54,453 nt of DNA from assembly GCA_964490895.1 (NCBI GenBank), contig CAZBEI010000107.1, positions 1-54,453 of the forward strand, in the 5' to 3' direction. The notes under the pieces were generated by a model. That model was not told the origin of the DNA, did no database searches, and saw nothing but the letters and a program-made list of their open reading frames with translations. Shown piece after piece: positions 40,327 to 49,132 of this stretch. Every line of letters begins with the position of its first letter. The first letter of the stretch is position 1. This DNA comes from JACRAO01 sp964490895 (lineage in GTDB: Bacteria; Bdellovibrionota; UBA1018). Made by a program: the position numbers and the translations under genes.

Positions 40327-41552
40327 CTGGTAATCCAGAATCAATCCTCACGGAGCTAGAATCAATCACAGGTACCAAGCGAGAGTATTTGTTGGAGCGG
40401 CCAGTAGTTGTCAGTGAGCGTACTCGCGAAAGTTTCCACAGTGGAGTGATTCAAACTGTAATGGGTTTGGTGGCATTCTATAATGAGCGAAAACTCAGGC
40501 TGCTTCCAGAAGAGACGCAGGCGTTGCAATCTATTTGTCGTTTGGAGTCTCTACCAGCGCTTGAGATGTCGGATATTTTTGGACGACCTGATGGATTTCT
40601 TACCCAGGATGGATTTAAGGTGATCGAGATGAATCTGGGGCCGTCAATTGGCGGACTCATAGCAATCGATATTCTTCAGAAGTATTGGCTGAAAAAAACT
40701 AATGACCAATTTGATTTCGGGAGGCTTTGTGATTCGCTTGCAGCATGTCTCTCAGAAAAAGTTGCAAACTCAAATGTTCCCATTATTGCTTATCGCATTC
40801 ATGATCCGCGTTTCGCACGTTATGAATTTCAAAATACTGTCCTAGAAGAAATTTTAAAACGGTGTGGACTCAATTTTAGATTTCTATTTTTGTCAGAACT
40901 ATATTCAGTGATTGGGGCTGGTACAAATCCGTCACTATTGCTTAGAAGGCACGAGCCTGAGACTGGTGATCCACATGACGTTGCATTAAGGGAGTTCGAA
41001 CGTTACGCCGCAGATCGTAAGCTTGATATGCTCTGCCCGCGTGAAATCTTTGATGTACTAGATAGTAAACTATTTCTTGCTTTTTTTAGCGAGTATTGCA
41101 AACCAACCGGGGTCGTACTTTCTAGATGGGTGGGCAGCAGTGAGTTGATTAAAATTGATAAATTCAAAGATCGTTTTACTTTTTTGAAAGAGAATCGAAA
41201 ACAATATGTCTTGAAACGGGATGCTTCATTCTTTGGTATGCACGTCATTTTTGGTGATGAGGTCGATTCGCAGTCAGAATGGGAAATGATTTTAAATAAC
41301 GCTCTCGCCGATGGTAACTGGATTTTTCAGGAAATTCAAACTGGTGTCGCACTCGAAACCGAAATGGATGTCGCCGGTTCTAAAGGCCCACTCTATGGAG
41401 TTATGAGTCCCTACATTTTTGGTTCAAAGTTTGGCGGCATTGCGGTTCGGGTGCGGCTTGATGAGGCGCATAAAAACTGTGTGATGCCTCACAATAGCAA
41501 AACTCTGATTTCAATTGCTGGGTTTCGGAGAGAGGCAAATCCTTCATGTTGA
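40323..41552 (+). CDS. ATP-grasp ligase (circularly permuted/glutathionylspermidine-synthase-like)
   Basis: The product has 409 aa. Visible ATP-grasp features: GFKVIEMNLGPSIGG (98-111; acidic metal-binding Glu and Asn), a helix around DSKLFLAFFSE (247-257), then QYVLKRDASFFGMHVIFG (294-311; nucleotide-binding Lys and flexible loop), QSEWEMILNNAL and WIFQEIQTG (333-341). PYIFGSKFGG near 363 follows. These residues resemble permuted ATP-grasp enzymes that form amide or peptide bonds. It would join a carboxylate to the amine made by the preceding synthase. The start overlaps the synthase stop (ATGA) and the end overlaps the MFS start by 7 nt. Confidence 0.78.
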   Translation: MTGNPESILTELESITGTKREYLLERPVVVSERTRESFHSGVIQTVMGLVAFYNERKLRLLPEETQALQSICRLESLPALEMSDIFGRPDGFLTQDGFKVIEMNLGPSIGGLIAIDILQKYWLKKTNDQFDFGRLCDSLAACLSEKVANSNVPIIAYRIHDPRFARYEFQNTVLEEILKRCGLNFRFLFLSELYSVIGAGTNPSLLLRRHEPETGDPHDVALREFERYAADRKLDMLCPREIFDVLDSKLFLAFFSEYCKPTGVVLSRWVGSSELIKIDKFKDRFTFLKENRKQYVLKRDASFFGMHVIFGDEVDSQSEWEMILNNALADGNWIFQEIQTGVALETEMDVAGSKGPLYGVMSPYIFGSKFGGIAVRVRLDEAHKNCVMPHNSKTLISIAGFRREANPSC

Positions 41553-42718
41553 ATTTTCTCCCCCCATTCGTATTTTCTCTTGCCATGTGGGCGCTGTTTT
41601 CAGATGTCCCTTCGAAAGCTCATGCTCCCTTTTCGCAGGAGACCTATTTATCGCTGATTGGTATCATTAAATATGGTCCGCCGCTGTTATTGTCCATTTT
41701 TGCCGGATACATCGTTCGATCGCGAATTAATCGAAGATTTGTTTTTCTTATTACGGCAGTGTGTAGTCTTGCTTTGTTCTTTTCATCAATGATTTCGATT
41801 CCGTCAATTGCGGCGTTGCTTGCAGTGCTCTCACTAGTAATGACCTCTGTACTCTACGAACCAGTTTTAGAGGTTCTTTGTGCTTTTTATGGTGAGCGAA
41901 CCGGAAACTACATGGCAGTAAATAACGCCATGAACTTAGCACGCACTTCCGCAAGAATGCTTGCCCCTTTGCTCACACTCTATGTGATCAAATCCAGTGT
42001 GAGTCTATCGATCGAAGTGATCTCTGGGCTATTGTTAGGATTGTCTGCCCTTCTGTTTCTGTTTGTCCGGTTTCCGGAAGATGTGCCCACTGAACAAGAG
42101 CAGATAGGTCATTGTGGTTTTTTTGCTTCACTCAAACAAGTTTTTTCTAACTCATCAGCGCTTCGAGTTCTAATCGTGTATTCGACTTTCTATTTGGCTG
42201 TGAACTATCTCGAATATTTTGTGACACTTCTTAATATAAATACTGGAATCAAGTTGGCCCATATGTTTTCGGCACTGGGCGCTGGTTTTGTGACCAGCAA
42301 TTTTATGTCTCTCGTTCTTAAGCGACATATTAAGATTAAACCGGTTCATCTGTCTTATTCGTTATTTTTAACCGCACTTGGTTTACTTCTTTTACCTCTT
42401 GTCACTGGGCCACTTATTCTGATTTGCCCATTTGTAATTGGGTTGGGTAACGGCATTTCTGTGCCGCTTGGATCGTCTATTGTTCAGCAGTCTTTGGATA
42501 GAAATGGTGTGGCTGTATTTTTTGGTGCACTGGAAACGTCAATTAGTATCTGCGGCATTATTTCGATGGGCATTGGTTTTACAAGCTATAAGCTATTTGG
42601 CCCTCGTGCTGTTTTTTTAGTCGATGCTGGCATTATTGGAATGGCTGCCGTTTACTGGACTATTACTATAAATTGGAGGAATCGTGTTTCAGAATCAACC
42701 GCTCTGGCAAACAGCTGA
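41546..42718 (+). CDS. MFS transporter of the six-gene operon
   Basis: The product has 390 aa with about 12 membrane segments. Features: an early MLNFLPPFVFSLAMWALFS, a loop GYIVRSRINRRF in motif A position, and a central cytosolic loop (PTEQEQIGHCGFFASLKQ). A motif A Asp is not obvious, so it belongs to a divergent branch. Coupling by 7 nt with the ligase and by 35 nt with the next gene suggests that it exports the operon's product. Import of a precursor is also possible. Confidence 0.82.
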   Translation: MLNFLPPFVFSLAMWALFSDVPSKAHAPFSQETYLSLIGIIKYGPPLLLSIFAGYIVRSRINRRFVFLITAVCSLALFFSSMISIPSIAALLAVLSLVMTSVLYEPVLEVLCAFYGERTGNYMAVNNAMNLARTSARMLAPLLTLYVIKSSVSLSIEVISGLLLGLSALLFLFVRFPEDVPTEQEQIGHCGFFASLKQVFSNSSALRVLIVYSTFYLAVNYLEYFVTLLNINTGIKLAHMFSALGAGFVTSNFMSLVLKRHIKIKPVHLSYSLFLTALGLLLLPLVTGPLILICPFVIGLGNGISVPLGSSIVQQSLDRNGVAVFFGALETSISICGIISMGIGFTSYKLFGPRAVFLVDAGIIGMAAVYWTITINWRNRVSESTALANS

Positions 42719-43436
42719 GGATTCCTTTTTAGCAGAGTTTTCAAAAATCAAACGCTATCCATGGGGAAGTGTTTACCTTTGGAGAGATCATCCCGAGTGG
42801 CCAAAATTTAGTTTCTTAAGGGTGCTTGACCCAGCAATTATGGAGGACGAATTTCATAGTGCGATTCTGGCTTTTCGAACTAATTTCCAAAAAGATGCGG
42901 AAGAATGCTTTTTTAGACTACCGAGATCATTGGGCTTGTCACAGAAATTTTTGAGCCCTTACAAGAAGGACTCAGATTCAATTGTGTCCATAGTCTATAA
43001 TCCTTATGAATGTGGCAACGAGACACTCGCAAACAGTCTTGTCTTAAAGCAATGTACAAGCGAGGAAGACCTTCGCCTATGGTGGGAAGTAAACTCTGAT
43101 GCGCGAGAGCGCAAAAATCCTTTCGAAAGTGACCTTTGGCCTTTTATAACGAAAAAAAATTTCTCAGGAACAAAGTATTTTCTCCTTTTCGACGAGGACC
43201 GTGCCGTTACTTGCGGAGCGATTGAACAATTTGAGGGTGGGTATAATTCTTGGGGTATGGGCACTCGGTTGCATGATCAAAATAAAGGTTACAGTCGTGC
43301 CTACATGCATGACATAGGTCGACTCTTTGGGGATAGGATTTATAGTCAAGTAGATTTGGCAGAGCAAAGATACACTTTTTTGAGCCGTCTGCCTACAACG
43401 CAGGTCCTGGAAATCGAGGATCTTTATGTCTGCTAG
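42684..43436 (+). CDS. GNAT-like protein
   Basis: The product has 250 aa, starting with GTG at 42684 with GGAGGA just upstream; the start overlaps the MFS gene by 35 nt. The C-terminal half has a GNAT layout: RAVTCGAIEQFEGGYNSWGMGTRL, the LHDQNKGYSRAYMHDIGRLFG helix after the acyl-CoA loop position, and a final strand. The usual R/Q-x-x-G-x-G/A loop is only partly kept (NKGYSRA), so acyl-CoA binding is uncertain. It may acylate the operon's product, or be a non-catalytic partner. It overlaps the substrate-binding protein gene by 11 nt. Confidence 0.65.
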   Translation: MFQNQPLWQTAEDSFLAEFSKIKRYPWGSVYLWRDHPEWPKFSFLRVLDPAIMEDEFHSAILAFRTNFQKDAEECFFRLPRSLGLSQKFLSPYKKDSDSIVSIVYNPYECGNETLANSLVLKQCTSEEDLRLWWEVNSDARERKNPFESDLWPFITKKNFSGTKYFLLFDEDRAVTCGAIEQFEGGYNSWGMGTRLHDQNKGYSRAYMHDIGRLFGDRIYSQVDLAEQRYTFLSRLPTTQVLEIEDLYVC

Positions 43437-44958
43437 CAGAAAACGCATTGTTGCGGCGGCGCTAGGTGTTGTTGCCTTGTTGTGTTTGTCTTGGTTTGTA
43501 TTTGGCTACAAACTTGATACGACTTTGACATTGGAGTTTGAAGAGAAAGTGGCTCCAATATCTCCAATATCGTTACCTGACTCTGGATGGGGGACTGTTA
43601 TTAATCAAGTGTTCGAAGGACTATTTCAAATAACGCGTTCAGGACAGCTTGAGCCAGCAATTGTAAAAGAATGGACTGTTGATCAGAGCTTTAGAGAATT
43701 TGATTTTCAACTCAAGTCCAATATTTTTTTTCATAACGGCAAACAGTTAACGTCATCAGACGTGGTTTATTCGCTTAATCATTTTAGAAAAAATCCACCT
43801 CAGATGAGCACGTCATTTGTTTTTTCTGAAATGCTTTCTGTCGAAAAAACTAGTGAAGATCGAGTCAAAATTCGCATGAAGAATAGCGCGCCTGATTTTC
43901 TTTATTTCTTGGCTACTCCGACAGTGAAGATATTTCCTGAAGGTGTTTTTGAAAAGTACAAAGACACACCCTCTGCTCAGTGGATTGGAACTGGTGCGTT
44001 TGTGCTTAAGTCGTTGACAGATGACATGATTACCTTAGAACGCTTTTCTGGCTATCGCGAATCTGTAAAGTTAAAACGCATTTTATTTCGCCGATTTAAG
44101 AATATAAATACTGCTTTTGCTGAAGGAAAAATGGATGTACTTGAGATTTTCCGAAAAGATATCGGAAAGTATCGAAACGATAGTCGCTACCTCGTAAATT
44201 CCTATCCAATGCTGGGAACTTTTTTTCTAGGATTTAATCTCGATAGGCATGGACTCAAGAACAAGAACCTCCGAAAAGCGATTCTTTTTGCAATCGATCG
44301 AGCCAAGACTATAGAGGGCGTGACGATCGCGTCTGGCATGATTCCTGCCGGGGCAATTCCGTATGGTCTCCTTGGTTACAAGGCTGCTGATACGCCAAGA
44401 GACTTAGCTAAGGCTAAAGTTTTTTTTGCGAAAGTTCCAAAAGCAGAGTTACCTAATGATTTGGATTTAGAAATTCTTATGCCAAAAACGGCGCATCCTA
44501 TGGCTGTTTTTGCTGTCGAGCAGATTCGGAAGGATCTGGCTGCACTAGGGCTGACTTTGCATACACGCTCTCTTGAAAAGGACTACGGCCGTGGTAATTG
44601 GGGAAATTACTTTTATCATATAAAGAGTACAGGAGATTTTAGCTTCTATCTCCGTGGGTCAATTGCAACGACACCTTCGACCGATCTTTTTCTTCGTGAT
44701 CTTTTCGATCCTGGATCTCTCATGAACTTAAGTAATTACCAGAGTGCTGCTTATAGGGAGTATTTGAAACACGTTCCAAAGGATATTCTTGAGACGACTC
44801 TTCACCCCTATTACTCCAAATTGGACGAACTTATTATGGAGGATGTGCCAGTCGTACCTTTGGGCAACCTCTATTACAATTTAGTGACCCAGAAAGAAAG
44901 TCCATATAAATTCAACGCAATTTCGCCTTATTTTCTGAACTATAAGGACTCGTTATGA
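43426..44958 (+). CDS. Peptide-type (family 5) solute-binding protein without permease genes
   Basis: The product has 510 aa. Membrane anchor at residues 8-27 (IVAAALGVVALLCLSWFVF) with no cleavage or lipobox. The remainder is SBP family 5: GLFQITRSGQLEPAIVKEW, FHNGKQLTSSDVVYSLNHFR, GTGAFVLKS, FFLGFNLDRHGLKNKNLRKAILFAIDRAKTI and a late DVPVVPLGNLYY. Such proteins usually feed oligopeptide ABC transporters, but no permease or ATPase lies in the window. It overlaps the hybrid kinase gene (ATGA). The simplest reading is that it serves as ligand-binding co-receptor presenting its ligand to the kinase. Confidence 0.85.
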   Translation: MSASRKRIVAAALGVVALLCLSWFVFGYKLDTTLTLEFEEKVAPISPISLPDSGWGTVINQVFEGLFQITRSGQLEPAIVKEWTVDQSFREFDFQLKSNIFFHNGKQLTSSDVVYSLNHFRKNPPQMSTSFVFSEMLSVEKTSEDRVKIRMKNSAPDFLYFLATPTVKIFPEGVFEKYKDTPSAQWIGTGAFVLKSLTDDMITLERFSGYRESVKLKRILFRRFKNINTAFAEGKMDVLEIFRKDIGKYRNDSRYLVNSYPMLGTFFLGFNLDRHGLKNKNLRKAILFAIDRAKTIEGVTIASGMIPAGAIPYGLLGYKAADTPRDLAKAKVFFAKVPKAELPNDLDLEILMPKTAHPMAVFAVEQIRKDLAALGLTLHTRSLEKDYGRGNWGNYFYHIKSTGDFSFYLRGSIATTPSTDLFLRDLFDPGSLMNLSNYQSAAYREYLKHVPKDILETTLHPYYSKLDELIMEDVPVVPLGNLYYNLVTQKESPYKFNAISPYFLNYKDSL

Positions 44959-47051
44959 AAAGATTCTCTATCGCTGTTCGAATCCGTGCCTTTATTCTGC
45001 TTCTTATTCTTTCTTCGGCTATTATACCGACTGGATGGGTGTTGTTGTCTGCCTATCGAAATGAGGTTGCTAGAACACAGTCGTCATTGATGACAGCAGG
45101 GCGAGTGCTCTCTAAACAGACGGCTCAGTCACTTTTGATTGGCGATATTTATAATGCTTCACGGATTTTAAGCGAAGTCTGTGATGAACTTAAGCTTGTA
45201 TCTTGTGCGATTTATGACAGCTCTGGAGCTGAGATTATTCACTATCCAACAGTGCCAGCCACAATTTCCAAACTTTCTGTCTATGAACAACATTTGATAT
45301 ATGGCGGTAAGTCTGTCGGAAAATTAAAGTTCCGGTATCGTTCTCCTGGTGTCTTGTCACTATTGGATGATAAGGTCGGTCCAATTTTTGGATTACTGCT
45401 TGTATTGCTTTTTCTGGCGGCACTGACTGCAGGGCGAATGATTAAAAAAGCATTCGAGGATTTTCAATACCTAACTAGACTGACTGGTGAGGATGGCATC
45501 AGTGGCTTTGTAACAGCATTGAGGAAATTTGATTCGCCGGTTAAAGAAGTCCATACTTTCGTGGATCAGCTACAGAAATATCTTGGGCATGTAGAGGATT
45601 TTGAACAAGCCGCACACGAAAAATCCAAGGCTGATGCTTTGGTCCGTCTTTCGGCCCAAGTGGCGCATGATGTTCGCTCACCACTGGCGGCTTTGGAAAT
45701 GGTTATGTCCCAGACTAATAAACTTCCCGAGTCTGAGCGTCTGCTTATTCGGTCTGCGGTCAGTCGCATCAAGGATATCTCAAACACGCTCCTCACAAAA
45801 ACTCACGAAACTTCAAATAGATCGCCGGTCGATGCTTTAAAAACGATTGAGTTGGTTTCAAGCCTCATCGAATTACAACTCACAGAAAAGAGGCTTGAGA
45901 TTCGTACTAGGCCGAATATTTCTATTGAGGGTAAGCTTGGATTCGAAGCTTATGGTGTATTTGCGGAGGTCCAGGCGGCCGAGTTTAAGCGCATGATATC
46001 CAATCTTTTAAATAACGCCATCGAAGCGAACGAAAACTCAGGTCGAGTGACTGTGACGCTGAAATCTGTGAACAAATTTGCTGAGATTGAGATCGCAGAT
46101 CATGGCAAAGGCATTCATCCTGAAATTCTTGCGCGACTGGGTAACAGAGGAGAGACGCACGGAAAAGCTGGCGGGTCTGGTTTGGGTCTTTGGCACGCTC
46201 GGGCCACCGTGGAAACTTGGGGCGGATCGTTAGAGATTCGTTCGAAGGTTGGAGAAGGTACTTTCGTTAAGCTCCTTCTTCCACGCGCAGCCACACCCCA
46301 CTGGTTTATTCCTCAGATTCAGATCAATGACGCCACAAGGATTGTTGTACTTGATGATGACGAGGCAATTCATGAGATTTGGCGCCAGAGATTTCGTCAG
46401 GCAAATGTACCAAAGGATAGGCTGATTCATTTTTCTAATAGCGAAAGTTTAAAAACATGGATGATAGAGCAGGGATCCACTGATTGCCTGTACTTAATGG
46501 ATTTCGAATTGATTGGGAGCAAAGAAACAGGTTTAGATCTGATTGAATCGATGAGAATTGGCACACAGTCTATTTTGGTTACATCCCGTTTTGAGGAAAA
46601 TGGGATCAGGAGTAGGTGTAAAGTCGCACAGACTCGTCTAGTGCCAAAAGGTCTAGCGGCTTTTGTGCCAATCCAGTTAGAAAAAAAAATAGATAGCGCT
46701 AGCGTTGTTCAAAACACAAAGTTAGATGCAGTTCTGATTGACGATGACCCATTAGTACACCTGTCTTGGCAAATGTCCGCAAGCCGTGCCGGAAAGAAGC
46801 TGCTTGTGTTGGATGGAACAGGAGACATTGAGGCCATCTTACGCGAAGTTTCTCTGCAAACTCCCATCTATGTTGATTGCAATCTTGGTAATGAGCTTCG
46901 TGGAGAGACAGTGATTGGCAGATTGTTTGAGAAGGGATATCAGGAACTTTATCTTGCTACAGGGTATTCGGCAGATGAGTTCGAGTCGACCATTCCGGGC
47001 TTGCGTGCTGTCGTGGGAAAGGAGCCTCCGGAGAGTCTGAAAGTTTGCTGA
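44955..47051 (+). CDS. Hybrid histidine kinase with two receiver domains
   Basis: The product has 698 aa. Two membrane segments (8-31 and 143-160) flank a periplasmic sensor of about 110 residues. The kinase core follows: H-box SAQVAHDVRSPLAALEM (H238), N-box SNLLNNAIEANE (N354), D-box ADHGKGIHPE (D382) and GGSGLGLWHA (407-415). Receiver 1 spans about 460-573: acidic pair D467-469, phosphoacceptor D516 in YLMDFEL, K565. Receiver 2 spans about 590-695: D596-598, D641 in IYVDCNL, T669 and K689. There is no Hpt domain and no DNA-binding output, so a separate partner must read the signal. It is the last gene of the operon and coupled to the binding protein by ATGA. Confidence 0.93.
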   Translation: MKRFSIAVRIRAFILLLILSSAIIPTGWVLLSAYRNEVARTQSSLMTAGRVLSKQTAQSLLIGDIYNASRILSEVCDELKLVSCAIYDSSGAEIIHYPTVPATISKLSVYEQHLIYGGKSVGKLKFRYRSPGVLSLLDDKVGPIFGLLLVLLFLAALTAGRMIKKAFEDFQYLTRLTGEDGISGFVTALRKFDSPVKEVHTFVDQLQKYLGHVEDFEQAAHEKSKADALVRLSAQVAHDVRSPLAALEMVMSQTNKLPESERLLIRSAVSRIKDISNTLLTKTHETSNRSPVDALKTIELVSSLIELQLTEKRLEIRTRPNISIEGKLGFEAYGVFAEVQAAEFKRMISNLLNNAIEANENSGRVTVTLKSVNKFAEIEIADHGKGIHPEILARLGNRGETHGKAGGSGLGLWHARATVETWGGSLEIRSKVGEGTFVKLLLPRAATPHWFIPQIQINDATRIVVLDDDEAIHEIWRQRFRQANVPKDRLIHFSNSESLKTWMIEQGSTDCLYLMDFELIGSKETGLDLIESMRIGTQSILVTSRFEENGIRSRCKVAQTRLVPKGLAAFVPIQLEKKIDSASVVQNTKLDAVLIDDDPLVHLSWQMSASRAGKKLLVLDGTGDIEAILREVSLQTPIYVDCNLGNELRGETVIGRLFEKGYQELYLATGYSADEFESTIPGLRAVVGKEPPESLKVC

Positions 47052-47083
47052 TTCTAAATTGAGAATAGCCTGAGGATATCAAT

Positions 47084-47471
47084 TACTCAGATCCCAGCTT
47101 AACCCACACGTACCCGCGCTTTTTGCCAGAAGACTTATCTTCTGTGGCCATTCCGGCAAGCAGAGTCGATAGAGAAACCCAATATGGCTCGTAATATTGT
47201 CTGTCAGGATAAACCCCAAGACTTGTTTTGTTTTTTGATCATAAGCAGCTACTGGCGCGATGTGTCCCACTGCTCCTTCGGGATCACCCGTATACTCACT
47301 TTGTAAGAAATTAATAACGAGAAAATCTTTAGCAGATTTTTCGTTCTCTATCAAAACTTGAGAGAGCTTATTTAAGGCTTCTTTTGATGTCGAATCCGCA
47401 TGCACCACTTCTACCTTGGCTTTCGAAAATCCATATTGACTCAAATTCTCACCGTATTGCCTCATTAGAAG
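47084..47471 (-). pseudogene. Phytochelatin-synthase-like gene, 5'-truncated and frameshifted
   Basis: The frame next to the IS (QYGENLSQYGFSKAKVEVVHAD, then DFLVINFLQSEYTG, then GHIAPVAAYDQKTKQVLG) matches the C83 phytochelatin-synthase middle, including the catalytic-His segment (GHIAP). A G-run shift near 47214-47217 breaks it. Reading the other frame restores the C-terminus (YYEPYWVSLSTLLAGMATEDK, then GKKRGYVWVKLGSE and stop at 47084). The N-terminal catalytic-Cys part is missing: it is cut at the IS end, and I do not find it beyond the far IS end. The product once made or cleaved glutathione-derived thiol peptides, likely periplasmic. It is now non-functional. Confidence 0.8.
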
Positions 47472-48759
47472 TGGACACCAAGACGCATAGTCCCAGAGTC
47501 AAGCAGCTATCCTCTCTGTTTCCCCCTGTTTTAAGAGTCTGAAGAAGAGATCAAGCTTTTGTTCTAACCCCCGTTTGAGATTGAAGGGATTCAAACTTTT
47601 CATCCTGATTTCAAGTATTACTTTTTCTTCCTCGGAGACATTGGGAGCAAGCTTTAATCTTTCGAATGGAGTTTTAGGAAAGTCGTATTTTTTTTTGATT
47701 CTTGATCCAATTCTTTCTTTTGATAATAGTTGCATCTGAGGGAGGAAATAATTGTGCAGTGGGTTCCAGAAGTCACGATAGATTTCATTCATGAGTGACA
47801 CAAGTGATGGATTGATTCGCTCATATCCAAAGCACTCTCTGACATGGGTAAAGTTTTTTTGCTCAGCGTAAGCATTATCATTTTTCTGATAGGGCCGAGA
47901 TCTACTCATGACTACCGGAGCAATTCGATGTTGGAAATATTTCATTATCACATAATTTAAGAACTCAGTTCCACAATCTGTTTGAATAGATTTAATTTTA
48001 AATGGGAGATTTTGTTCAATTGAATCCATCGCCTTTCTAACGGCTTTTGCCTTCTTATTTGCAAGAGCCCGGTTTTCCGTCCATCCCGTTAATCGATCTG
48101 TCACAGTAAGACTCCACACAAAGCTTCCTGAGATATCGTCCCCACAATGGGCAACAGTATCGGCTGCCACATGACCCGCATTAATTATTTTTTCATTCGT
48201 ATTGGTGAGTGGAATTTTATAGCGAAAAAATTTTGCTCGTCTAGTCAAAGAAAATCCTTTGATAGTTTTTCGACCTCGATTTAAAAATCTTTCAATTGTG
48301 GATGCACTCATTTTTAAAATTTGGAATTTTAAATTTGGATCAAATTCAGGGTCCCGATAAAATGGAAGCCAGATCGGAATAGCTGCCTTTATCCGCTTAG
48401 GATGGATCCGCTCCATGGAGTCCCACATCACAGTGATGTGATGGACGAGTCTTTCGTCGTACCTGGCCTTACGTCCTGCCTTCTTCTTTGGACCCCCACG
48501 TTTGCCATTTAAAAGCTTTATGGCGTGTTTACGATCCACATTCCAGGTTAAGCAAAACTCTGTCAACATTATGGTTTTCTTCCTCTTGTCAGCTTCCCTG
48601 TAGCGTTCTTGAATTCGTTTGATATATTCATTCCTCGGCTCGTTTAGTTTCATAAATCATGACCTTTCTGCTCCCGGTAGGAGCGGTTTTTTCTTGGTGT
48701 CTTGATTATGAGGCTACGAGCCGTTTCTTTGCAATTAAAGCTCCGCGTCTAAGTGTCCA
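47472..48759 (-). mobile_element. Insertion sequence with rve-type transposase
   Basis: A 1288-bp element bounded by 15-bp imperfect inverted repeats: TGGACACCAAGACGC (47472-47486) and its inverted form with TT for CA (48745-48759). It holds one transposase gene on the minus strand. TG...CA ends fit IS481/IS3-like relatives. No clear target duplication is seen: the flanks are TTAGAAG and AAATTAAG. Its insertion, probably with a deletion, removed the 5' half of the phytochelatin-synthase gene. Confidence 0.85.
47499..48653 (-). CDS. Transposase with integrase catalytic core
   Basis: The product has 384 aa. The N-terminus carries a helix-turn-helix-like region (FCLTWNVDRKHAIKLLNGKRGG). The DDE core is complete: D in HVAADTVAHCG, D in IQTDCGTEFLN, E in NDNAYAEQKNFTHVRE. 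A C-terminal basic region includes PFNLKRGLEQKLDLFFRLL. It is intact, so this element may still be mobile. I place it among rve-superfamily ISs (ISNCY or IS481-like); exact family not decided. Confidence 0.92.
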   Translation of the reverse strand: MKLNEPRNEYIKRIQERYREADKRKKTIMLTEFCLTWNVDRKHAIKLLNGKRGGPKKKAGRKARYDERLVHHITVMWDSMERIHPKRIKAAIPIWLPFYRDPEFDPNLKFQILKMSASTIERFLNRGRKTIKGFSLTRRAKFFRYKIPLTNTNEKIINAGHVAADTVAHCGDDISGSFVWSLTVTDRLTGWTENRALANKKAKAVRKAMDSIEQNLPFKIKSIQTDCGTEFLNYVIMKYFQHRIAPVVMSRSRPYQKNDNAYAEQKNFTHVRECFGYERINPSLVSLMNEIYRDFWNPLHNYFLPQMQLLSKERIGSRIKKKYDFPKTPFERLKLAPNVSEEEKVILEIRMKSLNPFNLKRGLEQKLDLFFRLLKQGETERIAA

Positions 48760-49132
48760 AAATTAAGAGGCAATTCGTTGAAATATTGGCAACTTATAAT
48801 ATTCGCATTTTGTAAAAAGCCTTGTGCAAAAATTGGGTCCCCTGACCACTTTCGGGTGACATCCTCACAAGGATGGAGCATAGCTTTCTCCGTCCCTGTC
48901 TCAAGAAATGCAATTAGCCAATTCCAAAAAAAGATTTAGAATTATTTTGCTCATTGCACGCCAAAACATCTTTTGAATATTTTAAGTGAGACTCTTTCGT
49001 ATACTTTGCTTTAGTATAAATCTGTGCCAAATTTTCTGCTCCAGTTTCTATCATCTTTTCTCTAAGTTCTGGGATATTCATATAGCGTTTAAAGCCTACC
49101 TTTATATTGAAATAACAAATAGGGCTTGCAGT
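48654..49132. other. Region between the transposase and the reductase
   Basis: It contains the right IS end (to 48759), a 200-bp flank with a CATCCT/AGGATG stem near 48860, the possible 55-aa ORF, and no other recognisable gene. The frame entering the IS end from the right (…GDPIFAQGFLQNANIIS…) is open but has no start and no family I know. Confidence 0.45.
48914..49081 (-). CDS. Possible small protein, 55 aa
   Basis: An ATG at 49081 opens 55 codons (MNIPELREKMIETGAENLAQIY... to ...KSFFGIG) without a clear ribosome site. It is amphipathic and highly charged, unlike random translation. It follows the aldo/keto reductase stop in the same frame and may be a downstream cistron or a read-through extension. 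Weakly supported. Confidence 0.3.
   Translation of the reverse strand: MNIPELREKMIETGAENLAQIYTKAKYTKESHLKYSKDVLACNEQNNSKSFFGIG

Noticed and set aside
47472..48759. Target site duplication around the rve-type IS
   Set aside because: The flanks TTAGAAG and AAATTAAG do not match beyond chance; an adjacent deletion may have removed it.
48760..48960. Missing N-terminal half of the phytochelatin synthase beyond the IS
   Set aside because: None of the minus-strand frames shows the catalytic-Cys segment; the open frame there has other sequence.
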